DNA of 64,000 bases from Celeribacter indicus (GTDB lineage: Bacteria; Pseudomonadota; Alphaproteobacteria; Rhodobacterales; Rhodobacteraceae), in contig NZ_CP004393.1 of NCBI RefSeq assembly GCF_000819565.1, forward strand, positions 2,108,001 through 2,172,000, in the 5' to 3' direction. Made by a program: the position numbers and the translations under genes. Below the pieces are notes generated by a model. That model worked only from the letters and a program-made list of their open reading frames with translations, had not been told where the DNA came from and did not search any database. Numbering within the stretch: the stretch's first letter is position 1; every line of letters begins with the position of its first letter. Positions 41,612 to 50,447 of this stretch are shown piece after piece.

Positions 41612-42526
41612 TCAGTCGACCCAGGGCGTCTCGATCCTCGAGATGTGCTGGCGCAGGGATTCCTCGAACAGCGTCACCGCCGGCGCCAGGGTGCTGTCGA
41701 TCCTGCGGCCGAGGCGCAGCTCGTGGCTCTTCAGCTCGCGCCCGAGGATGGGGATATAGGCGAGCTGTCCGGTGCGCAGGTCCTCGTCCACGTCAATCCG
41801 GCTGAGGAAGGAGATCGCCTCCCCCGCCCGCACCATGGATTTCAGGAGCTCGATGGAATTCGACTTGTAGGTCGGGCGGATCCGCAGCCCGGCCCTCGCG
41901 AAGGCGTCGCTGACGAGATGGTTGATCGTCATCGTCTCGTCGGCGATCGCGAGCGGGTGGTCCGCAAGCTCCATCAGGCGCAGGTCGGAGCGCGCCGCCA
42001 GCGGGTGCGCCGCCGCGACGATGACGCCGAGCCGCGTGGGAAAGACGGCGGTCGCCTCGATCCCGTGCCCCTGCGGATAGGCATAGGACAGGCCCAGGTC
42101 CGCCGCGCCCATGGCGAGATCGGCATCGACGCCGGCGGTGGTCTGCGCCCGGACGGTCACATGGATCTCCGGGTGCGCGGCGCGGAATTCGCGGATCAGC
42201 CGCGGCAGGATTCCCGCCGCGAGCCCGTGCATCGCGGAAATCCGCACCTGCGTCCCCTCGGTCCCGCGCAATTCCCTCAGGCGCAGATGCAGCCGCTCGT
42301 GGTCGCGGAGCGTTTCGCGGATATGGGCGATCACGATCTCCCCGGCCGCGGTCAGGGTCATCCCCCGCCGGTGCCGGTGAAAGAGCTGGAGGCCGAGTTC
42401 CTCCTCCAGTTGCAGCAGGCGCCGGTTTATAGAAGACGCCGAAACATTGAGCGTTTCCGCCGCACTTCTGATCGACCCGCTGCGGGCGATTTCGTCGAGC
42501 TGCCTGAGGAGGCTGGAATGAAGCAT
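41612..42526 (-). CDS. LysR-family regulator
   Basis: A 304-residue LysR regulator. The HTH is at about 5-62 (LLRQLDEIARSGSIRSAAETLNVSASSINRRLLQLEEELGLQLFHRHRRGMTLT). The effector domain contains VRISAMHGLAAGILPRLIREFRAAHPEIHV and DLAMGAADLGLSYAYPQGHGI. It is divergent from the oxygenase island, with a perfect palindrome in between, and so is the likely regulator of genes from 42680 on. The ATG at 42526 was chosen; a GTG at 42535 with AGGA upstream is possible and would add three residues. Confidence 0.88.
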   Translation of the reverse strand: MLHSSLLRQLDEIARSGSIRSAAETLNVSASSINRRLLQLEEELGLQLFHRHRRGMTLTAAGEIVIAHIRETLRDHERLHLRLRELRGTEGTQVRISAMHGLAAGILPRLIREFRAAHPEIHVTVRAQTTAGVDADLAMGAADLGLSYAYPQGHGIEATAVFPTRLGVIVAAAHPLAARSDLRLMELADHPLAIADETMTINHLVSDAFARAGLRIRPTYKSNSIELLKSMVRAGEAISFLSRIDVDEDLRTGQLAYIPILGRELKSHELRLGRRIDSTLAPAVTLFEESLRQHISRIETPWVD

Positions 42527-42571
42527 CCTTCCCACCTGTTTTTCCTGGCTTTTCGGCCATGACCCCCGTCA

Positions 42572-42592
42572 GCGTGCGCTTTTTGCGCACGC
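42572..42592. promoter_or_regulatory. Perfect palindrome between lysR and the oxygenase island
   Basis: GCGTGCGC-TTTTT-GCGCACGC, an 8-bp perfect inverted repeat in the 153-bp divergent gap, 45 bp from the lysR start and 87 bp from the oxygenase start. It has a LysR-type site shape and location. As RNA it could also fold into a hairpin. Confidence 0.6.
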
Positions 42593-42679
42593 CACGGTAG
42601 GAAAAAGACGCTCGCTGCCGCCGTTTTCCCCTTTCTACGCTCGGGGAGACCAGGATTTGAGCAACAGCGGAGCCCCGAC

Positions 42680-43648
42680 ATGAGTGAGTTCGATCTGCCG
42701 ATCGTCGACATCGCCCCCTTCCTGGACGGCGATCCCCAAGCCAGGGCGCAGGTCGCGCGCGCCTTCGGAGCCGCCTTCGAGACGACCGGCTTCGCGATCG
42801 TCACCGGCCATGGCGTGCCGGAGGATCTGGCGCGCCGGCTCTACGACACGATGACCGCCTTCTTCGATCAGCCGATGGAGCGCAAGACCGTCTTCACCCC
42901 GCCGGAAAAGGCCAAGGGGCGGGGCTACCTGCCGATCGGCATCGAAAGCGTGGCGAAGACCCTGAGCGGCGAGACGCCGCCGGACCTGTGCGAGGCGCTC
43001 GTCTATGCCGCGCCGCACCGGCCGGAAAACGATGCCACGAACTACTGGCCGGACGATCCGCCGGCGCTCGCCGGGCTGGTGCGCGCGTGGACCGGAGAGA
43101 TCAACACCCTGAGCCGCCACCTGGCGCGGCTCTCCGCGCTCGCGCTCGATCTGCCGGAGGAATATTTCGACGCCGATTATGCCGACCCGTCGCTGACCCT
43201 GCGCTTCGTGAACTATCCCGACCAGCCCGAGGCGCCGAAACCGGGGCAGTTGCGCTATGGCGAACACCACGACTACGGCGCGCTCACGATCCTGCGCCAG
43301 GACGCGGCGCCGGGCGGGCTCGAGATCCGCGACGACACCGGCGTCTGGCGCGAGGCCCCCGTGGTCCCTGACAGCTTCGTCATCAACGTGGGCGACCTGC
43401 TCGCGCGCTGGACGAACAACCGCTGGCGTTCGACGCTCCACCGCGTCTCCAACCCGCCGCGCGATCTCACCGGCTCGACCCGGCGCCTGTCGATGGTGGC
43501 CTTCACCGGACCGAACGAGCGCACGCAGATCTCCTGCCTGCCGTCCTGCCAGTCGGCGGAGAACCCGCCGCTCTACCAGCCGGTCGCCTGCGGCGATTAC
43601 GTGCTGTCGAAGATCCGTGCCTCGCACGAACTGTCGGAGGCGGACTGA
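42680..43648 (+). CDS. Isopenicillin-N-synthase-like 2-oxoglutarate/Fe(II) oxygenase
   Basis: A 322-residue oxygenase. The N-terminal region has LPIVDIAPFLDG and TTGFAIVTGHGVPE. The catalytic core has His196-x-Asp198 (GEHHDYG), His254 (STLHRVSN) and Arg269-x-Ser271 (RRLSMVAF), so iron and 2OG sites are complete. It is related to the oxygenase at 34.3-35.3 kb and shares the SAENPP and CGDY-type ending. It starts the oxygenase island and overlaps the first binding-protein gene by 1 nt (TGATG). It likely hydroxylates or demethylates the imported substrate. Confidence 0.9.
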   Translation: MSEFDLPIVDIAPFLDGDPQARAQVARAFGAAFETTGFAIVTGHGVPEDLARRLYDTMTAFFDQPMERKTVFTPPEKAKGRGYLPIGIESVAKTLSGETPPDLCEALVYAAPHRPENDATNYWPDDPPALAGLVRAWTGEINTLSRHLARLSALALDLPEEYFDADYADPSLTLRFVNYPDQPEAPKPGQLRYGEHHDYGALTILRQDAAPGGLEIRDDTGVWREAPVVPDSFVINVGDLLARWTNNRWRSTLHRVSNPPRDLTGSTRRLSMVAFTGPNERTQISCLPSCQSAENPPLYQPVACGDYVLSKIRASHELSEAD

Positions 43649-44601
43649 TGCGCCGGCTCCTTCCCGTCCTCCTGCTCGGCTCTCCGGCGGCGGCCCAGGA
43701 TCTCGTGCCACTGAGCTACCATCTCAACTGGCTGCCCCAGGCGGAGCATTGCGGCTTCTTCCAGGCGGAGGCGAACGGTCTCTACGAGGCGGCCGGGCTC
43801 GACGTCACGCTGCTCGCCGGCGGGCCGGAAACCAATGTCCCGATGCTCGTCGCGGGCGGGGCCGCCGATCTCGGCATGGGCTCCTCCTTCACCACGATGA
43901 ACATGGCGCTCGAGGGGATCGAGGGGGTGACGGTCGCCGCCTTCCTCCAGAAATCGCCCCAGACCCTCGTTGCCCATCCGGGGCAGGGGGTCGAGACGCT
44001 CGAGGACCTGAAGGATCGCGACATCATGGTCGCCAATTTCTCGCGCATGGAATTCTGGCAGTTCCTCAAGGCCGAATACGGCTTCTCCGACGACCAGCTG
44101 CGCCCCTATGCCTATTCCTCCGCGCCCTTCCTCGCCGACGCGCGCGCCGTGCAGCAGGGCTATGTCACCGAGGACGCCTTCCTCCTCGGGCAGGAGATGG
44201 ACGCGCCCCCGGTCTCCATCCTGCTCGCGGATTACGGCTATCGCGACTACGCCGCCACCGTCTTCGGCATGTCCGACTGGCTCGAGGCGCACCGCGACGC
44301 GGTCGAAGCCTTCCTCGCCGCCTCGGCCGAAGGCTGGCAACAGTGCATCGCGGGCGACTACGAGCCGGCGAAACGCGCGGTGATGGCGGCCAATCCCGAC
44401 CATTCCGCGGGCCTCTTCGATTTCAAGATGTCGCAACTGATCGACCGCGACATGGTGACCGGAGAGGAGGACGTGCCGATCGGCAGCATGGACGCCGGCC
44501 GCTGGTCCGCCTTCGCCGACACGATGAAGGCGGCGGGGGTCTATCCCGAGACGCTCGACCCCGCGCGGGCTTACGATCTCAGCTTCCTGCCCGCGCCCTG
44601 A
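43648..44601 (+). CDS. NMT1/THI5-like ABC substrate-binding protein 1
   Basis: A 317-residue binding protein with a short signal peptide (about 1-16, ending PAAAQ). The NMT1/THI5 pattern is plain: VPLSYHLNWLPQAEHCGFFQAEANGLYEAAGLDVTLLAGGPETNVPMLVAGGAADLGMGSSF, then QQGYVTEDAFLLGQE. THI5-like proteins bind formyl-aminopyrimidine or other heterocycles. It is followed 44 nt later by a second binding protein of the same class, so this importer appears to have two. Fusion of its start to the oxygenase stop points to joint expression. Confidence 0.88.
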   Translation: MRRLLPVLLLGSPAAAQDLVPLSYHLNWLPQAEHCGFFQAEANGLYEAAGLDVTLLAGGPETNVPMLVAGGAADLGMGSSFTTMNMALEGIEGVTVAAFLQKSPQTLVAHPGQGVETLEDLKDRDIMVANFSRMEFWQFLKAEYGFSDDQLRPYAYSSAPFLADARAVQQGYVTEDAFLLGQEMDAPPVSILLADYGYRDYAATVFGMSDWLEAHRDAVEAFLAASAEGWQQCIAGDYEPAKRAVMAANPDHSAGLFDFKMSQLIDRDMVTGEEDVPIGSMDAGRWSAFADTMKAAGVYPETLDPARAYDLSFLPAP

Positions 44602-44645
44602 TCCCGATCCCCACCCCAGCCCAGATGTCACCCGGAGACCTCCCC

Positions 44646-45638
44646 ATGACGCAGCTCCTCCTCCCCAGACGCCGCTTCCTCCAGGGCACCGCCGCGCTCG
44701 GCGGCCTCGCCCTCGCGGGCCCGCTCCGCGCGCAGACGCCGGTGAACTTCCAGCTCTCCTGGCTGCCCTCGGTGCAGTTCGGCGGCAGCTATATCGCGCT
44801 CGACAGGGGCTACTGGACGGAGGAGGGGCTCGACGTGTCGCTCCAGCCCGGCGGCCCGAACGCGCCGGTGGAGCCGCCGGTCGTCTCCGGCACCGCGCTC
44901 ATGGGCATCTCCGCGGCCGATTACACCGCCGCCGCGGTGGAACAGGGCGCGCCCTTCCGCATCGTCGCGGTCGCGATGCAGAAGAACCCCTTCGCCATCG
45001 CCTCCCTGACGGACAACCCGGTGAGTGAACCCGCCGATCTCGTCGGCCGGTCCATCGGCATGGCCACCGCCAACATGCCGGTGCTGCGGGCGCTCTGCGA
45101 GATCAACGGCGTCGATCCCGACGGGATCGAGGTGGTGCCGACGCAATACGATGCCGCGCCGCTGGTGAACGGACAGGTCGATTGCCTGCTCTGCTGGAAG
45201 ACCGACCTGCCCGTCGCCATGACCGTGGCGGGGGTGGACAACACCGTGATGCTCCTCGCCGATCACGGCTATGCCGTGCATTCCCAGACCTATATCGTCA
45301 CCGAGGACAGCCTCGCCAACGACCGCGCCACCCTCGTCTCGCTGCTGCGCGGCGAGATCCGCGGCTGGCAGGACTACCGCGCCGACACGGAGGCGGCGGC
45401 GGCGCTCACCGTCGCGATGTTCCCCGATCTCGGCCTCGATCCCGAGACGCAGAGGGTGCAGGCCGCCGCCCAGGTGGAGCTCATGTATTCCGACCTCACC
45501 GAGGAGCAGGGCTTCGGCTGGTTCACCGAGGAGACGGTCGCGGCCAATATCGAGACGCTCGGCCTGCTCGGCCGAAAGGTGAGCCCGGAGATGTGGGACC
45601 GCTCGCTGCTCGAGGAGGTGCACGCCGATGGCCTCTGA
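44646..45638 (+). CDS. NMT1/THI5-like ABC substrate-binding protein 2 (Tat-type signal)
   Basis: A 330-residue binding protein whose N-terminus, PRRRFLQGTAALGGLALAGPLRA, looks like a twin-arginine signal, so it may be exported folded. The NMT1 pattern follows: VNFQLSWLPSVQFGGSYIALDRGYWTEEGLDVSLQPGGPNAPVEPPVVSGTALMGIS, then LVNGQVDCLLCWKTDLP. It overlaps the ATPase gene by 11 nt. It is only distantly similar to binding protein 1, so the two may bind different ligands or substrate forms for one permease. Confidence 0.87.
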   Translation: MTQLLLPRRRFLQGTAALGGLALAGPLRAQTPVNFQLSWLPSVQFGGSYIALDRGYWTEEGLDVSLQPGGPNAPVEPPVVSGTALMGISAADYTAAAVEQGAPFRIVAVAMQKNPFAIASLTDNPVSEPADLVGRSIGMATANMPVLRALCEINGVDPDGIEVVPTQYDAAPLVNGQVDCLLCWKTDLPVAMTVAGVDNTVMLLADHGYAVHSQTYIVTEDSLANDRATLVSLLRGEIRGWQDYRADTEAAAALTVAMFPDLGLDPETQRVQAAAQVELMYSDLTEEQGFGWFTEETVAANIETLGLLGRKVSPEMWDRSLLEEVHADGL

Positions 45639-46446
45639 ACCGGCCCGCCCGCCGGAGGTCGTCTGCCGCGGCCTCACCAAGGTCTTCGGCACCGGTCCCC
45701 GCAGGGTCGAGGCCGTGGCGCCGACCGACCTGCGCTTCGCCCCCGGCTCGACCACCGCGCTGGTGGGCCCCTCGGGCTGCGGGAAATCGACGCTGCTGCG
45801 GATCGTCGCCGGGCTCGAGGCGCCCACCGAAGGCTCCGTGCTGATCGCGGGGGAGACGCCGCGCACGGTCAGCCGGCGCGGCGCGCTGTCCATCGCCTTC
45901 CAGGATCCCTCGCTCCTGCCCTGGCGCAGCCTGCGCAGCAATGTCGCCCTGGCGCGCCGGCTGGCCCGGCAACCCGCCGATCCCGCCGCGGTGGACGACC
46001 TGATCCGGCGCGTCGGGCTCGCCGGTTTCGAGGACAGGCGCCCGGCGGCGCTGTCGGGCGGCATGCGCCAGAGGGCTGCCATCGCCCGCTGCCTCGTCAC
46101 CCTGCCGCGGCTCCTGCTGCTCGACGAACCCTTCGGTGCGGTCGACGAGCTGACCCGCCGCCGCCTGAACCTCGAACTGCCGCGGCTGTGGGAAAAACCC
46201 GGCGCCACCACCGTGCTCGTCACCCATTCGATCAGCGAGGCGGTGCTGCTCTCCGACCGCATCCTCGTGCTCTCCGCCCGCCCGGCCGCCGTCGTCGCCG
46301 ACATCCCTGTGCCGCTGCCGCGCCCCCGCCGGGCGGACATGACCGACAGCGACGCCTTCCGCGCGCTCGAGCGCAGGGTCGCGGGCGTGCTCTTCGGAAA
46401 CGGCGGCGCGGGACATTCCCCGTCGGACAGGCTGGCGGCGGAATGA
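45628..46446 (+). CDS. NitT/TauT-type ABC importer ATPase
   Basis: A 272-residue ATPase: Walker [11 protein letters not shown]-loop IAFQDPSLLPWRSLRSNV, signature LSGGMRQRAAIARCL, Walker B LLLLDEPFGAVDELTRRRL, and H-loop LVTHSISEAVLLSDR. It overlaps the upstream binding protein by 11 nt and the permease by 4 nt (ATGA). The permease below has two fused domains, so two ATPase copies would serve one permease chain. Confidence 0.9.
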   Translation: MASEPARPPEVVCRGLTKVFGTGPRRVEAVAPTDLRFAPGSTTALVGPSGCGKSTLLRIVAGLEAPTEGSVLIAGETPRTVSRRGALSIAFQDPSLLPWRSLRSNVALARRLARQPADPAAVDDLIRRVGLAGFEDRRPAALSGGMRQRAAIARCLVTLPRLLLLDEPFGAVDELTRRRLNLELPRLWEKPGATTVLVTHSISEAVLLSDRILVLSARPAAVVADIPVPLPRPRRADMTDSDAFRALERRVAGVLFGNGGAGHSPSDRLAAE

Positions 46447-48041
46447 CCGGCGCGCTCCGCCATCCGCTGCTGATCGCCGCGCCGCGGGCGACCTCGGCCG
46501 TCCTGTCGCTCCTCGCGGTGCTGCTGGGATGGGAACTCCTCGCCCGCGCCCTTGCCGGAAGCTACCTGCTCGCCGGGCCGGTCGAGGTGCTGGCCTACCT
46601 GCGCGACCACGCGGGCCTCATGTCCCGCGCCCTCTCCGTGACGCTGCGCGAGGCGATGCTGGGCTATCTCTGGGGCAATCTCGCCGGGATCGCGCTCGCC
46701 GCCCTCGCGCTGCTGGTACCGCGGCTCGAACGGCTCGTCCAGTCGCTCGCCCTCGTCACCTTCTGCCTGCCGCTGGTCGCCACCGGGCCGATCCTGCGGG
46801 TGCTCTACGGGCCCGGCATCGGGCCGCAGGTGACCCTCGCGGCGCTCGCCGTCTACTACACCACCTTCGTGCCGGTCCTCGTCGGGCTGCGCGCCACACC
46901 CGCGGCCTGGCTCGATCTCGTGGCGAGCTACGGGCGCGGCCGCGGCTCCGAACTCGTCACGATCCGGGCGATGGCCTCCGTGCCCTACCTCGTCACCGGG
47001 CTCCGGATCGCCGCCCCCGCCGCCTTCCTCGGCGCCATGGTCGGGGAGTTCACCGGGGCGGAACGCGGCATGGGCGTGCTCGCGATCCAGGCGATGCGCA
47101 GCCTCGATGTCGAGGCGACATGGGCGCTGGCCACGGTCGCCTCGGCCGTCTCCATCGCCGCCTATCTCGCGGTCGGCGCGCTCGGCCGCCTGCTGTGGTC
47201 CGACCGGCCCCCGGTGATCCTCTCCGCCGTGCCGCAGGACGGCCCGGACCCAGCGGCCCACCGCCGGCTCGGGCGCGCGGGCCTGCCGCTTCTGACCGTG
47301 CTCGTCGTGCTGGCGCTCTGGTGGGGCAGCATGGAGGCCTTCGGCCTCAACCGCTTCTTCGCGCGGCGCCCGGCCGATGTCTGGGCCTTCCTCGTCACCT
47401 CCGACGCGGCGGCAGAGCATCGCGCGGTGCTGCTGCACGCGCTGGGCGAGACGCTGGCCTTCGTCCTCCCCGGCTATCTCGCCGGGCTCGGCCTCGGCGC
47501 CGTCCTCGCCGCGCTCTTCGTCCTGCTGCCCGCGCTGGCCCGCGTCGCCCTGCCGGTCGCCATCGCCCTGCGCTCCGTTCCGATCGTGGCCACCGCGCCG
47601 CTCATCGTCCTCGGGCTCGGACGCGGGGCCGCGGGCACGATCACCATCGTCGCGGTGATGATCTTCTTCCCGACCCTCATCGCCTGCCTCCAGGGGCTGC
47701 GCCAGGCGCCGGGGCAGGTGATGGACGTGTTCCGCAGCTATGCCACGCCGCCGCTGCGCACGCTGCTGCTCGCCCGCGTCCCGGCCATGCTGCCGGCCTT
47801 CTTCGCCTCGGCCCGCATGGCCGTCCCCGCCGCCGTCCTCGCCGTCACCGTCGCCGAATGGCTCGCCACCGGCACCGGGATCGGCAACCTCATGGCGCTC
47901 ACGACCTCCACATCGGACTACAACATGCTCTATGCCTCCATCGCCGCCGTCACCCTGCTCTCGGCCGCCGCCTATGCGGGCGTCGGCGCGCTCGAACGCC
48001 GCGTCCTCGCGGTCTACGCCCCCGAACAGGTGCGCACATGA
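46443..48041 (+). CDS. Fused two-domain NitT/TauT-type ABC permease
   Basis: A 532-residue membrane protein made of two permease modules in tandem. Module 1 (about 15-255) has its EAA-like loop at VASYGRGRGSELVTIRAMASVPYLVTGLRIAAPAAFLGAMVGEFTGA. Module 2 (about 275-530) has FRSYATPPLRTLLLARVPAMLPAFFASARMAVPAAVLAVTVAEWLATGTGIGNLM. A polar linker of about 20 residues (SAVPQDGPDPAAHRRLGRAG) joins them. NitT/TauT permeases are normally one-module homodimers of about 260-290 residues, so this chain is a natural heterodimer equivalent. There is no frameshift or stop between the halves. It overlaps the ATPase and Rieske beta-subunit genes by 4 nt each. Confidence 0.88.
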   Translation: MTGALRHPLLIAAPRATSAVLSLLAVLLGWELLARALAGSYLLAGPVEVLAYLRDHAGLMSRALSVTLREAMLGYLWGNLAGIALAALALLVPRLERLVQSLALVTFCLPLVATGPILRVLYGPGIGPQVTLAALAVYYTTFVPVLVGLRATPAAWLDLVASYGRGRGSELVTIRAMASVPYLVTGLRIAAPAAFLGAMVGEFTGAERGMGVLAIQAMRSLDVEATWALATVASAVSIAAYLAVGALGRLLWSDRPPVILSAVPQDGPDPAAHRRLGRAGLPLLTVLVVLALWWGSMEAFGLNRFFARRPADVWAFLVTSDAAAEHRAVLLHALGETLAFVLPGYLAGLGLGAVLAALFVLLPALARVALPVAIALRSVPIVATAPLIVLGLGRGAAGTITIVAVMIFFPTLIACLQGLRQAPGQVMDVFRSYATPPLRTLLLARVPAMLPAFFASARMAVPAAVLAVTVAEWLATGTGIGNLMALTTSTSDYNMLYASIAAVTLLSAAAYAGVGALERRVLAVYAPEQVRT

Positions 48042-48604
48042 CCGCCGCGGCCCCGCTCGGGCGCGTCCATGCCCGCTATGACGCCATGGCCCGCCGCCTC
48101 GCGCATCTGCGCGTCGCCCCGGCCGCCGATCCCGCGCTCTGCGCGCAGGCGGCGAGCTGGCTCGCGGCGGAGGCCCGGTTGCTCGACGCGCGCGCCTTCG
48201 ACGCCTGGCAGGAGATGCTGTCGGAGGACATGGTCCTCTGGGTGCCGGTCCATCCCGAGGACCACCCGGCGCGGGACCAGGCGCTCCTCTTCGACGACCG
48301 CCGCCGGATCGCGGAGCGCATCGCGCATTTCTCCGACCGCCAGGCCTGGGCCGTCACCGCCCCCGATCCGCTGATCATCCGCCATCTCGGCACGGTTGAG
48401 GCCTGGGACACCGGCGCGGAACTCCTCGCCACCGCACCGATCGAGATCCTGCATGTGCGCCGCGGCGCCCCGCTCAGGCTCTCCGGGCGCGAAGTGCTCT
48501 CCCTCTCCCACGACCCCGCCGCGGGGCGGGGGCTCATCACCTCCAAGACGCTCATCCTGCCGGAGCTCGTCCTGTCGACGCCCCATCTCGGCTGGATCAT
48601 CTGA
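48038..48604 (+). CDS. Ring-hydroxylating (Rieske) oxygenase, small (beta) subunit
   Basis: A 188-residue protein of the aromatic-ring-hydroxylating dioxygenase beta family (SnoaL-like fold). It has the opening ASWLAAEARLLDARAFDAWQEMLSEDMVLWVPV, then LLFDDRRRIAERIAHFSDRQAWAVTAPDPLIIRHLGTVEAWD and the ending ITSKTLILPELVLSTPHLGWII. It should form an alpha3beta3 complex with the next gene product. Here the beta gene precedes the alpha gene, the reverse of most dioxygenase operons. It overlaps the permease gene by 4 nt. Confidence 0.85.
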   Translation: MTAAAPLGRVHARYDAMARRLAHLRVAPAADPALCAQAASWLAAEARLLDARAFDAWQEMLSEDMVLWVPVHPEDHPARDQALLFDDRRRIAERIAHFSDRQAWAVTAPDPLIIRHLGTVEAWDTGAELLATAPIEILHVRRGAPLRLSGREVLSLSHDPAAGRGLITSKTLILPELVLSTPHLGWII

Positions 48605-48614
48605 AAGGTTTCCC

Positions 48615-50009
48615 ATGACCGCACGCACATCCGACCCGACACGCCCCGACGCCGTCATCGCCCGCGGCCCGGATCTGACCGACCGCCTCGCCTATCTCGT
48701 GCAGGACGACCTGCTGCACCGGACCGTCTACACCGACCCGGAGCTTTTCGACCTGGAAATGCAGCGCGTCTTCGGCGGCTCCTGGGTCTTCCTCGCCCAT
48801 GAGAGCGAGATCCCGGAGGCCGGCGACTATGTCCGGCGCCAGATGGGCAAGCGGCAGATCCTGATCGTGCGGACCGAACACGGCGAGGTCAAGGGCCTGC
48901 TGAACCGCTGCACCCACCGCGGCACCACGCTCGTGCCCTCGGAGGCGGGCTGCGCCAAACGCTTCGTCTGCCCCTATCACGGCTGGGCCTTCGACCTCGA
49001 CGGGCGGATCGCGAACCTGCCGGTCTCCGACAGCTACGACAGGCTCCACGAACGGCCCTTCGACCTCGGCCAGGTCGCCATCGGGATCCGCGCCGGGTTC
49101 ATCTTCGGCACGCTGGCGGCGGATCCGATGCCGGTGGACGACTGGCTCGGCGCGGCCGGTCCCTGGCTCGACCTGCATGTCGCGCGCTATCCTGGCGGCA
49201 GGCTGAAGGTCCAGCGCCGCAGGATCGTGCAGGAGTTCGCCGCCAACTGGAAGATGTCCTGGGACAATGCCGCCGACGGGATCCATGCGACCTTCGCCCA
49301 TGCCTCCTACAATACGCTCGGCAAATCCGCCGACACGAAAACCGTCCTCGCGCGCAACCCCGCCGTGACCCCGATGGTCTCGCGCACGCTCGGCCATGGC
49401 CATTGCGTCGTCGACCAGCGCCCCGGCATCCCCGACGGTCCCTGGTCGACGATGCGGCCGCTCCCGACCCGCGCGGAGATCGAGGCGAGCCTGCGGGAGC
49501 GGGGCGAGACGCGGCGGGAGATGTTCGACCTGATGACCGGCGACATGATCAACCTGTCGATCTTTCCCAACCTCATCTTCGTCGGCAATCAGATCATGGT
49601 GCCCGAACCCGTCGCCCCGGACCGCACCAGGGTCGCCTTCTACCTCACCATGGCGCCCGAGGCCCCCGAGGAGGTCGATCTCATGCGCCTGCGCGTCGAC
49701 GAGGATTTCCTCTCCTTCGGCACGCCCGACGATTTCGAGATGTTCGAGCGCGTGCAGGAGGGGCTGCGCGTCGACGAGGAGGAATGGATCGACATCTCCC
49801 GCGGCACGGGCGCCGGCGACGTGACCGGCGAGGACGGGCTCGTGACCGGCACCGTGGCCTCCGAGGCGCCGATGCGCGCCTATCTCGCGGAATGGAAGCG
49901 GCTCATGTCGAAACCCGTCCCGACCACCGTGCGCCGCGCCCGGATCGAGGAGAGCCGCTTCATGCAGACCATCCGCCAACGCCAGATGAAAAGGGAACAG
50001 AACTCATGA
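48615..50009 (+). CDS. Ring-hydroxylating (Rieske) oxygenase, large (alpha) subunit
   Basis: A 464-residue catalytic subunit. The Rieske [2Fe-2S] site is Cys99-x-His101 (NRCTHRG) and Cys119-x2-His122 (CPYHGW), with the standard 17-residue spacer. The mononuclear iron site fits the motif Asp217-x3-Asp221-x2-His224-x4-His229 in DNAADGIHATFAHAS; a late Asp completes the triad in relatives. It should hydroxylate an aromatic or heteroaromatic ring or demethylate a substrate with O2. It pairs with the upstream beta subunit. No reductase or ferredoxin gene is next to it, so electrons must come from elsewhere. The start at 48615 is supported by AAAGG 8 nt upstream. Confidence 0.92.
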   Translation: MTARTSDPTRPDAVIARGPDLTDRLAYLVQDDLLHRTVYTDPELFDLEMQRVFGGSWVFLAHESEIPEAGDYVRRQMGKRQILIVRTEHGEVKGLLNRCTHRGTTLVPSEAGCAKRFVCPYHGWAFDLDGRIANLPVSDSYDRLHERPFDLGQVAIGIRAGFIFGTLAADPMPVDDWLGAAGPWLDLHVARYPGGRLKVQRRRIVQEFAANWKMSWDNAADGIHATFAHASYNTLGKSADTKTVLARNPAVTPMVSRTLGHGHCVVDQRPGIPDGPWSTMRPLPTRAEIEASLRERGETRREMFDLMTGDMINLSIFPNLIFVGNQIMVPEPVAPDRTRVAFYLTMAPEAPEEVDLMRLRVDEDFLSFGTPDDFEMFERVQEGLRVDEEEWIDISRGTGAGDVTGEDGLVTGTVASEAPMRAYLAEWKRLMSKPVPTTVRRARIEESRFMQTIRQRQMKREQNS

Positions 50010-50443
50010 CCGCCGCACAGACGATCACCCCCGAGGAGCGGAACAAGCGGATCGTCCGCACCTATCACCGGAGCCTCTGGGGCGAGGGCGACACCGCCGT
50101 CATCGACCTCTACTGGTCGCCCGAAGCCGAGGTCCACATGACCGATTTCGACGGCACCGCGGTCGATGTCGTGCGCGAGGATGTCGAACGCTATTTCACC
50201 GCCTTCACCGACCAGCGCACCACCATCCATCACCTCGTGGCCGAAGGCGACAGCGTCGTGCTGCACTGGTCCACCACGGGCCGGCACGTCGGCCCCTATG
50301 GCGGGATCGCCGCGACGGGAAAGCAGATCACCATGGCCGGCATGGACCTGCTGCGGCTCGCGGACGGCAAGATCGTCGAATGCTGGTCGATGTGGGACGG
50401 GCTCGCCGTCTACGACCAGCTCGGCGCGCTGAAGATCGGGTGA
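50006..50443 (+). CDS. SnoaL-like (NTF2-fold) protein
   Basis: A 145-residue protein of the SnoaL/NTF2-like superfamily: IVRTYHRSLWGEGDTAVIDLYWSPEAEVHMTDFDGTAVDVVREDVERYFTAF, VVLHWSTTGRHVGPYGGIAATGKQITMAGMDLLRLADGKIVECWSMWDGL. This fold includes polyketide cyclases, ketosteroid-isomerase-like enzymes and dehydratases, so it probably acts on the product of an oxygenase in this operon, for example by cyclisation, isomerisation or dehydration. It overlaps the Rieske alpha gene by 4 nt. The reaction cannot be set from sequence. Confidence 0.82.
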   Translation: MTAAQTITPEERNKRIVRTYHRSLWGEGDTAVIDLYWSPEAEVHMTDFDGTAVDVVREDVERYFTAFTDQRTTIHHLVAEGDSVVLHWSTTGRHVGPYGGIAATGKQITMAGMDLLRLADGKIVECWSMWDGLAVYDQLGALKIG

Positions 50444-50447
50444 CGCC

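Noticed and set aside
44628..47438. A 936-codon minus-strand frame across the importer genes of the oxygenase island
   Set aside because: Low-complexity Arg/Gly/His-rich translation; the + strand holds intact ABC genes with overlapping starts.
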